Source of the DNA: Madurella fahalii
Taxonomy: Eukaryota; Ascomycota; Sordariomycetes; Sordariales
DNA: 64,000 nt
Direction of reading: 5' to 3'
NCBI GenBank assembly: GCA_029876055.1
Contig: CM056875.1
Coordinates: 4,551,001 to 4,615,000 of the forward strand
Part shown: positions 45,040-56,095 of the stretch, one piece after another
Layout of the letters: the number at the start of each line of letters is the position of its first letter
Numbering within the stretch: position 1 is the stretch's first letter
Notes under the pieces: generated by a model
Databases searched by the model: none
Told to the model about the DNA's origin: nothing
Seen by the model: the letters and a program-made list of their open reading frames with translations, nothing else
Program-made: the position numbers and the translations under genes

Positions 45040-47053
45040 ATGGACGCATTCTGGGATGGCAACCCGGCCGGCCCGCATCGCGAGTTACAACCCCGAGAGT
45101 GCACCTTGCCTGGAGAACTCCCCGCGTTCTCCCCACTCGGTGAGCGCGTCTCCGTCGCGACGCGTGCACCGTCTTTCTATAGCTTTCTGCATCGCGGTGC
45201 AAACCGAAACGAGGGACGAGCTGCAACGGAACCTCGAGCCTTTAGCAATATTACTTCCGCTACGGCGAATTCTTCATCGCCTTCTACTCCTCCTCCACTC
45301 GAGAACCCCCGCTCCGGTGTCGACACTGAGGCCTCCTCGCTACTTTCGCTTTCAAGTCCCTCGCGCTCGCAGCGGTCGCCGTCTGATTCCTCGCTGCCCT
45401 CCCCTATCGTGCCCGAAGTCGTCAACTACTCGGAGGGCATCCAGCGCCAGGCCGATCGTTTCGGTGGGAGTGACTACATCAGCGGCCTCAAATTCGTCAA
45501 CAGGATGGAGAATACGGATCCGGATAAGCCTCTCTCGCCACCTGGGGCCGCCCGAACTATCGGCGTCACTTTTGACAGACCGACTCCTAACTCCTCTGGC
45601 GGCGACGAGCCTTGCCAACCATATCGCTACGGTCAGATCGGCGCTTCAAGCACTTTCCAACGCTTCGTCCTTGGTTCGCGTCCGATAATCTCGGACAACT
45701 GGCGCTCGAAGTTGGGTCCGGATACCTCCACGCCTGAGGCGAGTCTTCTGGGTACCGGCGGCAACAACACCGGTACTGCCAACGATCCGGCCAACTCGTC
45801 GCCCCCCACTCCGGGCACTACCCGTACCAGCGGCCATACCTCTCCGCGTAGCCATGCCCGCACTCAGTCCCGTTCGTCCGTCATCTGCACCCCTTCTCGC
45901 AGCCCGCTTCGTGCGCCGGCCAACCAGGACGTTGCGGGCGTCAGATATGAGGCTGCGGCCGAGGGAGCCTTTGCCGGTCGTGACGACGCCGTTGTTTCTG
46001 CTGTTGCTGCTGCTCAGTTGAGCGCCGACGGGGTCGGCTACTCGCCTCAGGGTACTGGGCCGGGCACACGGGGCCCGAATACCTCACCGATGGGCCAAAA
46101 CAACCATCAGACGAACATCAACGGGAACGCCAACAGCAATGCGGGCCGTATTGTCGAGCAGCTGTCACATCTTGGCAACAACGCCAACGCCAACGCCAAT
46201 ACCAATGCTAGTCTACCCGCCGCGCAGACCAACCAAGTCAACATCCTCGACAACGCTTCCACCATCACCATCAAGCTCAGGCTTACACCCGAGACGCTGG
46301 GCTACTGCTTCGTGCGGCCCAACGGAGAGCGCACGCGGCTCGTGCCGGTGGACATGTTGCCCGTCGCGCTGCAAGGGGTTCCGGCCAAGGAGACGGACCT
46401 GGGCGTGATCGAGAGGCTGGTTGAGCTACCCATCCCGCAGGGCGTTGACGCGGCGGCGCGATCGAGCAATGTGCAGAGACTGATTCCCGTAGGTGGTCGT
46501 GGTATCACGAGCATACCTCAGCTTCAGGTACGGCGTCTTCTTTTTCCGTCCCAGTCTCTGCTTAACAAACCAACCCTCCCCCCCTTCCCCTCCCCTCTCT
46601 CCGTCTCTTCCATCCTTCCAACCTGCTGTTCGGAACAAAAGCATACTAACCAACCTCCTAGCCCGCCCCAAACCACAGCAACCACACCCACTCCCTCCCC
46701 CCTTCTCCCCTTTCTCCGGCGCCCATCCGCGCCATCCCAATCACTCCAACCACCACCACCACCACAACCACCACCAACAACAGCAACCTGTTCAGACCGC
46801 TCACACCAGCAACCCCACCCCGACCAACCAACCCGCGAAGCGCATGAAAGTCTACTGCGACAAGTGGGTGCACGAGGGCGTCTGCGCCTTCACCCAGCAG
46901 GGCTGCAAGTTCAAGCACGAGATGCCGCTCGACACGGCGACGCAGCACACGCTGGGCCTGTTCCACGGCCTGCCGGCCTGGTACAAGAAGCAGCAGGGCG
47001 AGCTGGCGCGGTTGCTCCCCGTTACTACTGCTGCTGCTGCCACTACTAACGCC

Positions 47054-47093
<40 letters not shown>

Positions 47094-48048
47094 ACCAACG
47101 GGGTGTTTCTGTTCCTGCTGGTGCTGGTGCTGGTAATGGTCTGGGGCAGTATGATCGGTGGGGGGTGGGGCATGGGCAGTTTGTTGGAGGGGCCGCTGCG
47201 GGCGTGGGCGGTAGCGGTAGTAGTAGGATGGGGATGGGGATGGTGGGGGGTGGATGTGGAAATGGCGGTGGGAGTGGGAATGGGAGTAGAGGGGGAGGAG
47301 GTGGTGGAGGTGGAGGAGGAGGTGGTGGTAATCTGCCCCAGCCTAGACAGAGGCCGCAGCTGTTGCAGAGCTGGCGGTCGGGGTTGGTGGTCAAGGACGA
47401 CGAGCAAGACGAGCAGACGCGGCTCGGTCTGAGGAAGGACATGGGTCCCGGCGGGCAGGGGTTTGACGGCGCTGGTATGCCACGGGAGTTGGTGCCGTTC
47501 CGGTTTGGTGTTAGCGCGGGCCGGAACGAGCGCTCTTTAGGCGGCGGGTTCGCTTCGGTGGCGGCCGAGGTCGGCGCCGGTCGATTTGGTGGTGAGGGCG
47601 CCGGGGCCGGCCGTTATGGAAATGCCGTCCATGGCGTGTCCCATTCACCCAGCACGGCGGCCTGGAAGCATCCCCCGGCCCGCCTACCGCACCATCATAC
47701 CCAGCATCAGCAACAGGCTAGTGCACCGGGTTTGGGAGCAAGGAGTAAGTCCATCTCTCCCTTTGTTTGCTTCCGGATAGCCCCTATTCCACTTCTTGGC
47801 AACACCGCCCATCCTTCTCTTTTCAAAATGCTAACCGCCCACTTACCACAGCCTTCTCCGGTTTCCCGCCCTCGCAATTCGGCCCCATCGCCCCGCCCCG
47901 CCTGCGGCAGATCCAGCAGCACCTCAACTCTGGTGCCAACCTGAGCAACGCGGACGGGATGACTCCTATCACTGAGCGGGCCGGTGAGGATGGAGAGGTA
48001 GAGCGAGCACTGGGACCCAACGGGGTCGGCAGCGGTCTCGGGAACTAG
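45040..48048 (+). CDS. CCCH-type zinc-finger protein with low-complexity tracts
   Basis: Three exons in phase (45040-46527, 46679-47744, 47852-48048) give 916 residues. The only clear domain is a CCCH finger early in exon 2: YCDKWVHEGVCAFTQQGCKF followed by KH, spacing C-x8-C-x6-C-x3-H, then a conserved fungal extension (GLFHGLPAWYKKQQGEL). Such fingers usually bind RNA; targets are unknown. Exon 1 encodes a Ser/Pro/Asn-rich region and a conserved-looking block with STITIKLRLTPETLGYCFVRPNGER. Exon 2 has His/Gln tracts, a 12-Ala tract from (GCT)n and a 13-Gly tract. The 151-nt first intron uses the acceptor 46678; one AG closer to the branch point would break the frame. The start is the first ATG after a CT-rich leader. 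Confidence 0.82.
47054..47092. repeat. (GCT)n trinucleotide repeat encoding poly-alanine
   Basis: Twelve or so tandem GCT codons in frame inside the CCCH gene give an Ala tract. Pure codon repetition suggests recent slippage and likely length polymorphism. Confidence 0.9.
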
Positions 48049-49536
48049 AGGGGACGTCAGACGTAAGCACAATGCCCTCGATTTTCCTACTCTGCAGCTC
48101 TGCCCTTCCGAGCCTTAAACCTGGCTGGGTGCTTCTCTTACCACGGCATCTTTCCCACCTGCCGGGATTTCAATGACTATTACGATGATGGCTCAATAAA
48201 TGTCAAGGATACTCTGGCAAATTAAGCGCCAGGTTAGCCTCAAATGGTATCAGGTTTTGGACTGGAACTGGGAGGAGGAACGGGCACGCCAGACGGATGG
48301 ATGGATGGATGGATGGACGCTGCTCCCTTACTAACAGTACTTTTCAGATATTCTATCCCACCCCCTCGCATCTTCTTTCTGTCCTCTCTTTAGTCCTTCA
48401 TGAGTCATGTGTAGTATGATACGAGTTATGATATGGCATATGAATCGCGGAAACGGGCGCTTGAGGCGGGTCTTACGTGGGCAACCAGCCACTCCAAACT
48501 CGGCGATACAGGACGGCCGTCACCCCGCTTCCCTTTGTTCTTTTTATTCAATATGAGGGGATGGACATGGTTATAGGTCGATGGGACTCTCCCAAGGCTA
48601 GTTACGTTATCATAACGGCGGCTTACGAGGGAGACAAGCTAGGGGGCGAGAGCCAGGTGGGCTGGATTTAGACTCGGACGCGGGTATGGATATGGTAGTT
48701 CCCAGGCACAACGTGCCGTCGTTTGTTATTTCATCCTTTTCCCTTCTTCTTGAGCGTCTTAAAACCTCCATTGCACGCAGTACCCGGCCTCTCGAGGCGG
48801 AGAGATCACGGATCCGCGATACTTATCTCCGCCACGACTGCACTCCATGAGTGCATGTATAATAGACAGACCAGAAAGGCAGGGTAGTATGGAGACAAAT
48901 CACTGGAATAGAGCATGGATGTGGACGGAACTACGGTATAGAAGTTTAGTTGAGAATCTCTCTTCTGACAGATGTAAGCGTCTTGCCATCCGTAGCCCAC
49001 AAAAGAACCCATGTCTACACCTCTACAAACAATACGTATGCAAGTTTAACTGGGTAGAGATTCCCAAAGGGAACTGCGCTTGTACGGCCCGAGAAGGTTA
49101 GAGACAGAGTAAGGCGCCAGGTTTCCTTGATCTAAGGACGATTGACAACGCTGCAGCACAATTCCTGGAAATGCATTGTAGCGGCTACGCGCTGATACTT
49201 AATAACTGCAGCGGTGTGCCGCCGTCATCAATAACCCCTGAGGCGACTGTTGTGACAGCTGTTATGACGCGACCATATGCACCCGCCCTCTCCAACGCCT
49301 GGCTTCCGCACCTTTTTCGCCCGCGATTCCATTTCGTTTCGTGATCACCCATCCCCGACGTGCCCTGTATTCCCTTGCATAAGCCAATGCGTCTCTCCCC
49401 GTAATCTAGAACTGGAGCAGGGCTGTCTTGGTAGGCAGCCAAAAAGCAGGCTTCGGCATGTCCCTCTATGCGTTGTCCTCCGCAGCAAAGTCAAATAACA
49501 GCAAAACAAAACAACCCATAGACCCTCGCTGCCCGC
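48049..49536. other. Spacer between convergent CCCH and csn3 genes
   Basis: About 1.5 kb with 3' regions of two convergent genes. It contains a (GGAT)n repeat at 48295-48317. No gene recognised; the small ORFs look random. Confidence 0.4.
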
Positions 49537-51120
49537 TCAGTAACCCGCGACCACGCCAGTCATTAAATCCTCGTCCTCTACCTGGTTCACGAATGTGATG
49601 TTGTAATCGCGCGCCACGGCATCTTTATCCTTCCTTTGCTGGTTGATTAGGAACCGGATGTAGTCACGGCTCGTGCCCAGCCGCTCGTCAGTCGCCTTCA
49701 CCAATGGTCCCAGATCCCTGATGCGCTGCGCGGACCGCATCATCTTCTCGGCGAACTCCGTCTCGGAGAGCTCTTCACCCGGAGCGAGGAAGGTGAGATA
49801 CGCGGGGCTGCCGTCCGCCGGGCGCTCGATCACGCCGCTCAACATACCGTCGTCAATCATACTCTGCACGAGTGCCTCAATCTCGCCTTCGCTCTGCAGC
49901 GGCGCGGCCGTCTCGGCGTTCTGGGTCCGCGTCCGTATCTGCTCGAGCGAGATCTTGGTGTAGACCTGCCGCAGCTTCATGATCTGCCATCGTTGATAGT
50001 GCTGCAACACCAGGCGCATCAGGTTGTAGTTGTTCTCCTCTGCCCAGAACTGCGCACCCAGGCTTTCAAACTCGGACTTGAGCGTTGATGCCGTGGTTTC
50101 CTCAAATGCCTTGGCGATTGACTGGTAGGGCTTGCCCAACGATGAATACGCCTTCTGCGGCCCCAGCCCTGTGGTGGGCGGCAACGGGGGTGTCTTGCCG
50201 TTGAGCAGCAGCCCCACGAGAATCCACTTGTTGTGCGCCTCAACCATGATTTTGCTGCACGAGATGTTGTCCTTGGTAGGATACGAGATCACGCGCTCCA
50301 AGGCGTCCAGTGCTTGCTGCCATGACCGCCGCTGGATGAAGCAGAGTCCGCGGAAGAAGTCGTATTGGAGCACATCGTTGCAGCTGAGCTGCTTCGTCAA
50401 GCCGGACTCGACCGTCACATACGCCGCTGGCGGCAATCCCATGTCGCACCAAGGCCGCGTCTCGTACAATCCTTTCATGCCCGGATAGAAGACGACGTCC
50501 TTTTCGAGGACGGGTAGCGCGGGCACGATGTCATCGGTGGTATATGCGAGCTTGACGAGGGCGACATGGTGCGAGGTGAGAACCGAGCCCGTAGGATCGA
50601 GCCTTAGAAGTGCCGTCGCAAGCAGATCGACGGCAACGGAAGCCTGAGACCCCCGTTAGCAACTTCCAGACCGCCCAGCTGGAGGTGGCTACCCCGTGCT
50701 GCCACTCACCGGATATAGCGTCCCGCTACTGAGCCATTCGGCAACGGTTGAGAATAGTTTGCCCGCGTACCGTATCTGACGGCTGTCGAATGTAGAAAGG
50801 AAGATTGCGATCTTCGCCAAGAGATCACCCTGGGGTAAGGTCTCGGCGTTCTTCACCGCGACCAGCAAGCCCAGGTACGAGATGGAATAGAGATCCGGAC
50901 GGACGTGCTACTAGACCGTCAGCAATTGCAACCCTGGGTTTCCACAAGGGCAGTCTCTGCGCACATCGAGGAGCTGAGGAGCAAAGTCCTTGAAGCCGGG
51001 TGTCGCTAACAGCTTCTCCACCTTCTGACTGTGCGACCTCGCGGCAGTGTGGTATTGCACGTCGTCGGCAAAGCCGCCCTGCGGCGGAAACGCCAGGAGC
51101 ACCGGGGCGAAGCGGTCCAT
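49537..51120 (-). CDS. csn3: COP9 signalosome subunit 3
   Basis: Three exons on the minus strand (51120-50965, 50907-50710, 50643-49537) in phase 0 give 486 residues. The start MDRFAPVLLAFPPQ is the first ATG. The N-terminal half is helical-repeat sequence (VRPDLYSISYLGLLVAVKN, then DLLATALLRLDPTGSVLTSHH); the C-terminal half carries the PCI domain (LMRLVLQHYQRWQIMKLRQ, then SLEQIRTRTQ and a winged-helix segment with MIDDGMLSGVIERP). CSN removes NEDD8 from cullins and in filamentous fungi controls development and light responses; CSN3 is a scaffold subunit, while the metalloprotease is CSN5. Introns are short, 57 and 66 nt. The last intron of the reconstruction ends immediately before ASVAVDLLATALL. 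Confidence 0.92.
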
Positions 51121-51777
51121 TTGCAACGCGGTCGGTAGTGGGAACGGTGAGTCGGTAGGCTAGGAAGCTACTTTCGGAGGCGGGTGGTAGGGAGAAGCGT
51201 GACGTCGACGGCAATCGGAGTTACAGTCGAAATCGCCCTGATCTTAGAGGAAAACAGAGCAGTTACGAGACACTCCGGGCCCCGGAAACTCCTCTTATCA
51301 TGCTTAATCCGCCGCTGGTGAACCGTTGTCGGCGCGGTTTCGGAGGAGAGCAGTAGAAGATAGAGGGAAGGTTTGGTGCAAGCTCCTTGGCCCCGCGATT
51401 TGCGCTGCGGTGGCCTGCCTAGAATAGCCCCACCTTAACACACACAAGGCTACAAGGCTGCACGGTCAGTCACCAGCCTACACTACAGTAGAGTTGCTGA
51501 ACCCCCACAAACGTTTCAAACGAACAGCGCCGTGTCCTCGGTATTTCTGGGGCGAGATGCGCCCGTATCAATAGAATCTAGGTTCCACCATGTTGCGCAA
51601 ATTGATAACCTCCGACTCCGAATCCATACAGCTGCGAACCTCGCTTCATGGCTTACGATAACTTCCCTCCCTCCCTCCCTCCCTCCCATCCCCTCCCCTC
51701 CCTTGGCCGCTTCTGCAGTCGTCAGGCCAGATGGATATCCTCTCTGTACGGCAACAGCCCCTGTCACCCCTCTAGAA
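51121..51777. promoter_or_regulatory. Region upstream of csn3 and downstream of rfa1
   Basis: A spacer of 657 bp holding the csn3 promoter and the rfa1 3' region. A (CCCT)n tract occupies 51664-51687. No gene recognised. Confidence 0.35.
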
Positions 51778-53773
51778 CTAGACGCTCATCTGCTTGATCA
51801 ACTCCGCCAATTTGTGGGCCTCAGCCTTGTAATCCAACGGCACGGCGCTCATGACCTGATAACGGACCCTGTAATGCCGTTAGCATATGTGCGAAACGGG
51901 AAAGACAAGACAACCACAAACCGTTGCTGGTCGTCATAGGTATCCAGCTTGGCACGGCACCGGAAGCTCAGCTTCTTGCACATGGCCGCCTCAAACTCGG
52001 TTGCCAGGCGCGCGTCGTCCCCCTGCTCACGCAGCTCCATGAGCTCGTCGGCCGTCTTACCGCCCATGATGGCCCTAGCTGTGTCGTCAAAGCAGCTGAG
52101 CCATAGCTGGCCCGTGTGGTCGTTGACGTTGATGCTCATGATGTAGCGATACTGCGGCCGGTCGTGGCTGATGTCGCACTTCTCGCATCGCCACGTGCCG
52201 TCGCCCATGTCCGTCACTTTCTTGTTGCACTGTTCGGTACGACACGCGGGATAGGCAAAGTTGGGCTGCCGGATGTGCACAATGGTTGCCTTGAGCGTGA
52301 AATAGTCCGGCTGATCGAACCCGAGCCTCTCGTCCTTTGCCTGCTGGGTGGTCTTGGTGTCATCGGCCCGGCCCGTGGCGGCCCCGACCGATGACAGGTT
52401 GTTGTGCGACTGGAACGTGTTGCTCCTGCCGCTGGCGTCGTACCAGCCCTTCAGCCGGTGCGCCTCGGGGATGTCCGGGTCGATGGCCATGGTGCCTGAC
52501 GATAGCAGCGACAGGCTGCGCCCATTAAAACTTCCGACCCGCGTGCCCTTGAAGGCGACAATAGACTCTAAGCTGGCGTCGAACTCGGATGCGGTCTTGC
52601 CCCAGATGGTCACCCGCACCGAGTAGCCCGTGTCGTCGACCAGCGTCAGCTCGCGCTTGTCATAGTCCTTCTGGGTCGTTTTGGATGTGATCCGCGACAA
52701 CTCCTGGACCTCCTTCAAGACGCCAATGACATCGACCGTCGCATCTATCTCAACCTCCCCTAGCTCTTGGATGTTAACAAAATTGAAGCGCACCTGCGGC
52801 ACCGAGCTCTGGTCCTCAGCCTTCTCGATGACTGTGTCGCGCTCAAACGTGAGCTCGTAGTCGTTGGGGAGGTTGCTAAACTGCTTCTTGGCCAGGTTCA
52901 CCTTGCAAGGGCTGGAGATGTAGTAGACGGAGCCCTCCTGGAGCAGGTCGTAAAACTGATCGACCTGCTCTTTGAAGCCCGTCGCTCTGATCTCGCCGCT
53001 CTCGTCTAGGAGGTTCACGCTGAAGAGCTTGCCCTCATTGCCGGCCTTGTGCCACACCTTGATGTCCGACTTGCTCGTGACCCTGGCCTTGATGGTCCAC
53101 TTGTGCGCATAGGGGGATAGCGCCTCGATGGGGTATATTGTGCTCGCGCCGTGCTTGTCGCCGCCACCGCCGGAGCGTGAAGCCAGTTGCTTCTGGACTT
53201 GGGATTTTGACTCCTGGGCCGGCTCGCTCTTGGCGCCGTAGAAGCCGGCGCCACCAATAGTGGTGCTGCGCGGCTCGGTTGCTCTCATCTCAACGGCTGT
53301 GGGCTCGCCAATCTTGTCGGGGGTACCGAGCGACGGGATGACTTCGAGATCCAGGATGATCAAGACACTTTGAGGCCTGTAAGCGGAGGCACGGTTTAGA
53401 CGGAGCAGCAGTACAACGCACCTCTTGCCCTTGATGGACTGAGCCTGGTATTGCCTCATGCGTACGATGCAGCCGCGTTGCAGCAGACCATCGTGCACAA
53501 CGTGGTTGGCCTGGGTAGCCAGCATGCACTGCACGTAGTTGTTCATGTCGCTGAGGACGACGCGGTACCTGTCAGAAGCACCAGTTCCTCCGACTTTCGC
53601 CTCGAGCGTCTTGATCTGGAGGCATTGCAGCACCGGCACCGGGAACTGGCTTGTTGCACGGTCGGGATCATTGAAGATGGCGCTGGGCAGCCGCGTCAGA
53701 CCGAGTCCATAATCAAAAGATCCGGCCCGTAAACTTACTCTATCACGCCGCGGGTAATGTGCTGCTCGGCCAT
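51778..53773 (-). CDS. rfa1: Replication protein A large subunit (RPA1/RPA70)
   Basis: Four exons on the minus strand (53773-53739, 53682-53422, 53376-51922, 51868-51778) give 613 residues, the usual RPA1 length. RPA coats single-stranded DNA in replication, repair and recombination. The N-terminal OB fold (MAEQHITRGVI, then AIFNDPDRATSQFPVPVLQC) binds checkpoint and repair partners. After a linker, two DNA-binding OB folds start at SPYAHKWTIKARVTSKSDIK and FNFVNIQELGEVEIDATVDV. The third carries a four-Cys zinc ribbon (CRTEQC, then GTWRCEKC) used for trimerisation. The C-terminal exon encodes VRYQVMSAVPLDYKAEAHKL. The second intron is only 45 nt and has no in-frame stop. An MluI box is in the promoter. 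Confidence 0.96.
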
Positions 53774-53899
53774 TTTTTTTTTTTCTCGATTCTTGCCGCG
53801 TTCTGTTGACGCAGGCAGGCTGGACTGGCGTCGATGGTTGAGGTCGGGAAGATGCAAGACTTTGGAGGGGCCGCGCTGCGCCTAACGTCCACGCGAAGA

Positions 53900-53905
53900 A
53901 CGCGT
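53900..53905. promoter_or_regulatory. ACGCGT, candidate MluI cell-cycle box
   Basis: The palindrome ACGCGT lies 127 bp upstream of the rfa1 ATG. In yeasts this is the MBF binding site that drives G1/S expression of replication genes, including RPA subunits. A single 6-mer is weak evidence, but its place and the gene fit. Confidence 0.5.
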
Positions 53906-54004
53906 CGAGGGGCAGCACTTTAATTGCTAGCAGAGCACGTACAGTGCGAGACTACTTATGCTGCATGACTAACACTGCCTACTTGCTGGAGCAACCGAAA
54001 ACTA

Positions 54005-54283
54005 TCATGTCAACAACGCCAGCTCGCAGGCTCTCTCCATCTTCCCGGCGCTAGTCAAGCTGCAAGAAGCTCGGAGGTCCACAGGTCTATCACTAGTTGA
54101 GGATGTATCACCCTTTGTTAACAGCTTGGGAATGCTGCTCGAGGAGAAGATCGGCCCAATCTGCGGAGCGCTTCCGTTGTTTAGTGGGGGCACTTGCAGC
54201 TTCCCCGCTGTGTCGGTGAGTTCAGGTTTGGAGACTTCAATTGCGGTTGAAGTTGGGCTCTGCGCTCTGAAACCACCCAACAT
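54005..54283 (-). CDS. Small hypothetical ORF, possibly an exon remnant
   Basis: A 92-residue frame from ATG 54283 with protein-like, Ser/Thr/Pro/Lys-rich composition (for example SKPELTDTAGKLQVPPLNNG) and no recognisable domain. A branch-site-like TACTAAAG followed by ATATAG lies just upstream on the minus strand, so it could be the last exon of a short gene. It sits between two divergent genes; I cannot confirm that it is expressed. Confidence 0.25.
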   Translation of the reverse strand: MLGGFRAQSPTSTAIEVSKPELTDTAGKLQVPPLNNGSAPQIGPIFSSSSIPKLLTKGDTSSTSDRPVDLRASCSLTSAGKMERACELALLT

Positions 54284-54518
54284 CCCGTCCCAATCAGCTA
54301 TATCTTTAGTATTCTTCGTCTCTCAGGGGCTGCCTCAGCCATCAGACAACACAAACAACGTAAGACTCTCTGCCACCCAGACGTTGTTGAGTTCTTGATC
54401 TCTTCTCTGACCCCAGCAGCCAGAGTCCACAGCTGCGCTGAGGATTAGACTTGGCTACCAATTTATTGTTCATTGCCTCCACCCCTGGTTTTCTCCCTAA
54501 GCTTGCAAGTTGAGCATC

Positions 54519-55664
54519 ATGGCCTCCTCTGAATCAGCACCAGTACGCATCATTGACTCGCATATCCATCTGTACCCCGAATCCGAGGTGACGAGTCTGG
54601 CATGGTACAACCCCGAGAGCACCTTAGCCGGCCAACGCTCCGTGGACGAATTCCGCACGGCGACCGGCTCACCGCCGAACTTGGATGGCTTCATCTTAGT
54701 CGAGGCAGACCGCAAAAATGACGATTCCAAAGACTGGACGGCACCTCTTCAGGAGATCGCGTGGATGAGGAGAATCGCGACTGGCCAGCCAAAGCCCGGC
54801 GAAGGCCACTCCGCAGAGGACGCCAACCTCTGCCTCGCCTTGATCCCATGGGCGCCCATGTCTCTCGGGCCCGAGGTACTAGAGAAGTATCTCGATGCCG
54901 CCGAACAGGAGGCAGGACCGGCCTGGGCGAAGGTGAAAGGCTTCCGGTACCTGCTGCAGGACAAACCGAATGGCACCGGTTTGACCAACGCTTTCATTGA
55001 CAGCTTGAAACTACTCGGGAAAAGGGGTTATGTGTTTGAGATCGGTGTTGACCAGCACCGGAGAGGACGCATCCAGCTGGAGGAGGCCGTGGAAATGATC
55101 GACCGTGCTCATGAGGGGGTGGACGAAGATGAGAAGGTTGTCTTTATTTTGAGTGAGTTGCCCAATTTCCATGGCAAGGGCCTTGCCGTACTTACCCGCA
55201 CTAGACCACCTCTGTAAACCGGACTTGGCCATCCTCAACCAGACCACAGACGCTTCGTTTATTGCCTGGTACGTTCTCTCGGCCGGACTAAAGCACTTTC
55301 CAGGGTTAGTGGCTAATAGTCGTTTAGGCGCACCGCCATGTTTACGCTTAGCAAGTGCCGCCAGACCTACATGAAGCTGAGTGGTTGCCTCGCCGAGATG
55401 CCTGACAAACTTAAAGAGCGTCCGGCCTGGGACATATTCGTCGCCATCTCCAATTGGCTGGCAGTTGTGGTCGCCGCCTTCGGCCCCGGCAGGATTATGT
55501 TTGGCAGCGACTGGCCAGTCTGTACACAAGGGGTGGGTGACGACGCCTGGAAGAAATGGCATACAGTCGTCGACAAGATGTGCGACATGGCTAGCTTGAG
55601 CCAGGAGGACCGCGCGATGCTCTGTAGTGGAACGGCCAAGAAGGCGTACAAGATTGAGGTCTAG
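54519..55664 (+). CDS. Amidohydrolase-2 family protein, sugar lactonase-like (LRA2-type)
   Basis: Three exons in phase, 54519-55152, 55205-55268 and 55328-55664, give 344 residues. It is a TIM-barrel hydrolase of the amidohydrolase-2 family. The metal-binding HxH is in IIDSHIHLYPE near the N-terminus, a further His is in FILNHLCKPD, whose Asn-His codons are rebuilt across the first splice junction, and the catalytic Asp is in IMFGSDWPVC near the C-terminus. In fungi, relatives include L-rhamnono-lactonase (LRA2), which opens a sugar lactone in L-rhamnose breakdown; other members act on dicarboxylic lactones. There is no signal peptide. No other sugar-catabolic gene is adjacent, so the substrate stays open. 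Confidence 0.85.
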
Positions 55665-56095
55665 GCGGACAAAAACCTTGCCAATCCCTCTTACATCATA
55701 CACCATTCTCGACGAATATGAACGGAGGCAATACGGGTGGCCTGGCAAACCGGTCACCATGTTGGAGCTTTCGGATCCTTAGGAATAAGAGGAGTATTTT
55801 GCTCTTCCCGGTTTTTTCTTCTTTATCTCTATCATCATCATCCATACTATTACCGATGATGGTTTTACTTCTACTACTTTGGTTGCCTCTATAGGCTTAA
55901 ACCGCCAAATTCAGTTAAGAACAGGCCTGCAAGTGAAGCGAATACTACTAATTTGTAGTACAAGATGCCGCAAAGTCTATAGAGTGTCATGGTCCCAACA
56001 CTTTGATTGGTAATCCGCCGTCGTTAATATCGTGACTGTTTGGAAGCCCCGCTGTCTCCTGCTCTTCAACAGCGGAATCGATGAACTATGTGTCA
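55665..56095. other. 3' region of lactonase gene and spacer
   Basis: About 430 bp, T-rich after 55790, fitting a 3' UTR. No gene recognised. Confidence 0.35.

Larger units (their letters stand above)
53774..54518. promoter_or_regulatory. Divergent region, rfa1 / lactonase genes
   Basis: About 745 bp between divergent starts. It holds an ACGCGT box near the rfa1 side and an unassigned minus-strand ORF at 54005-54283. Poly-T/poly-A at 53774-53784 directly flanks the rfa1 ATG. Confidence 0.4.
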
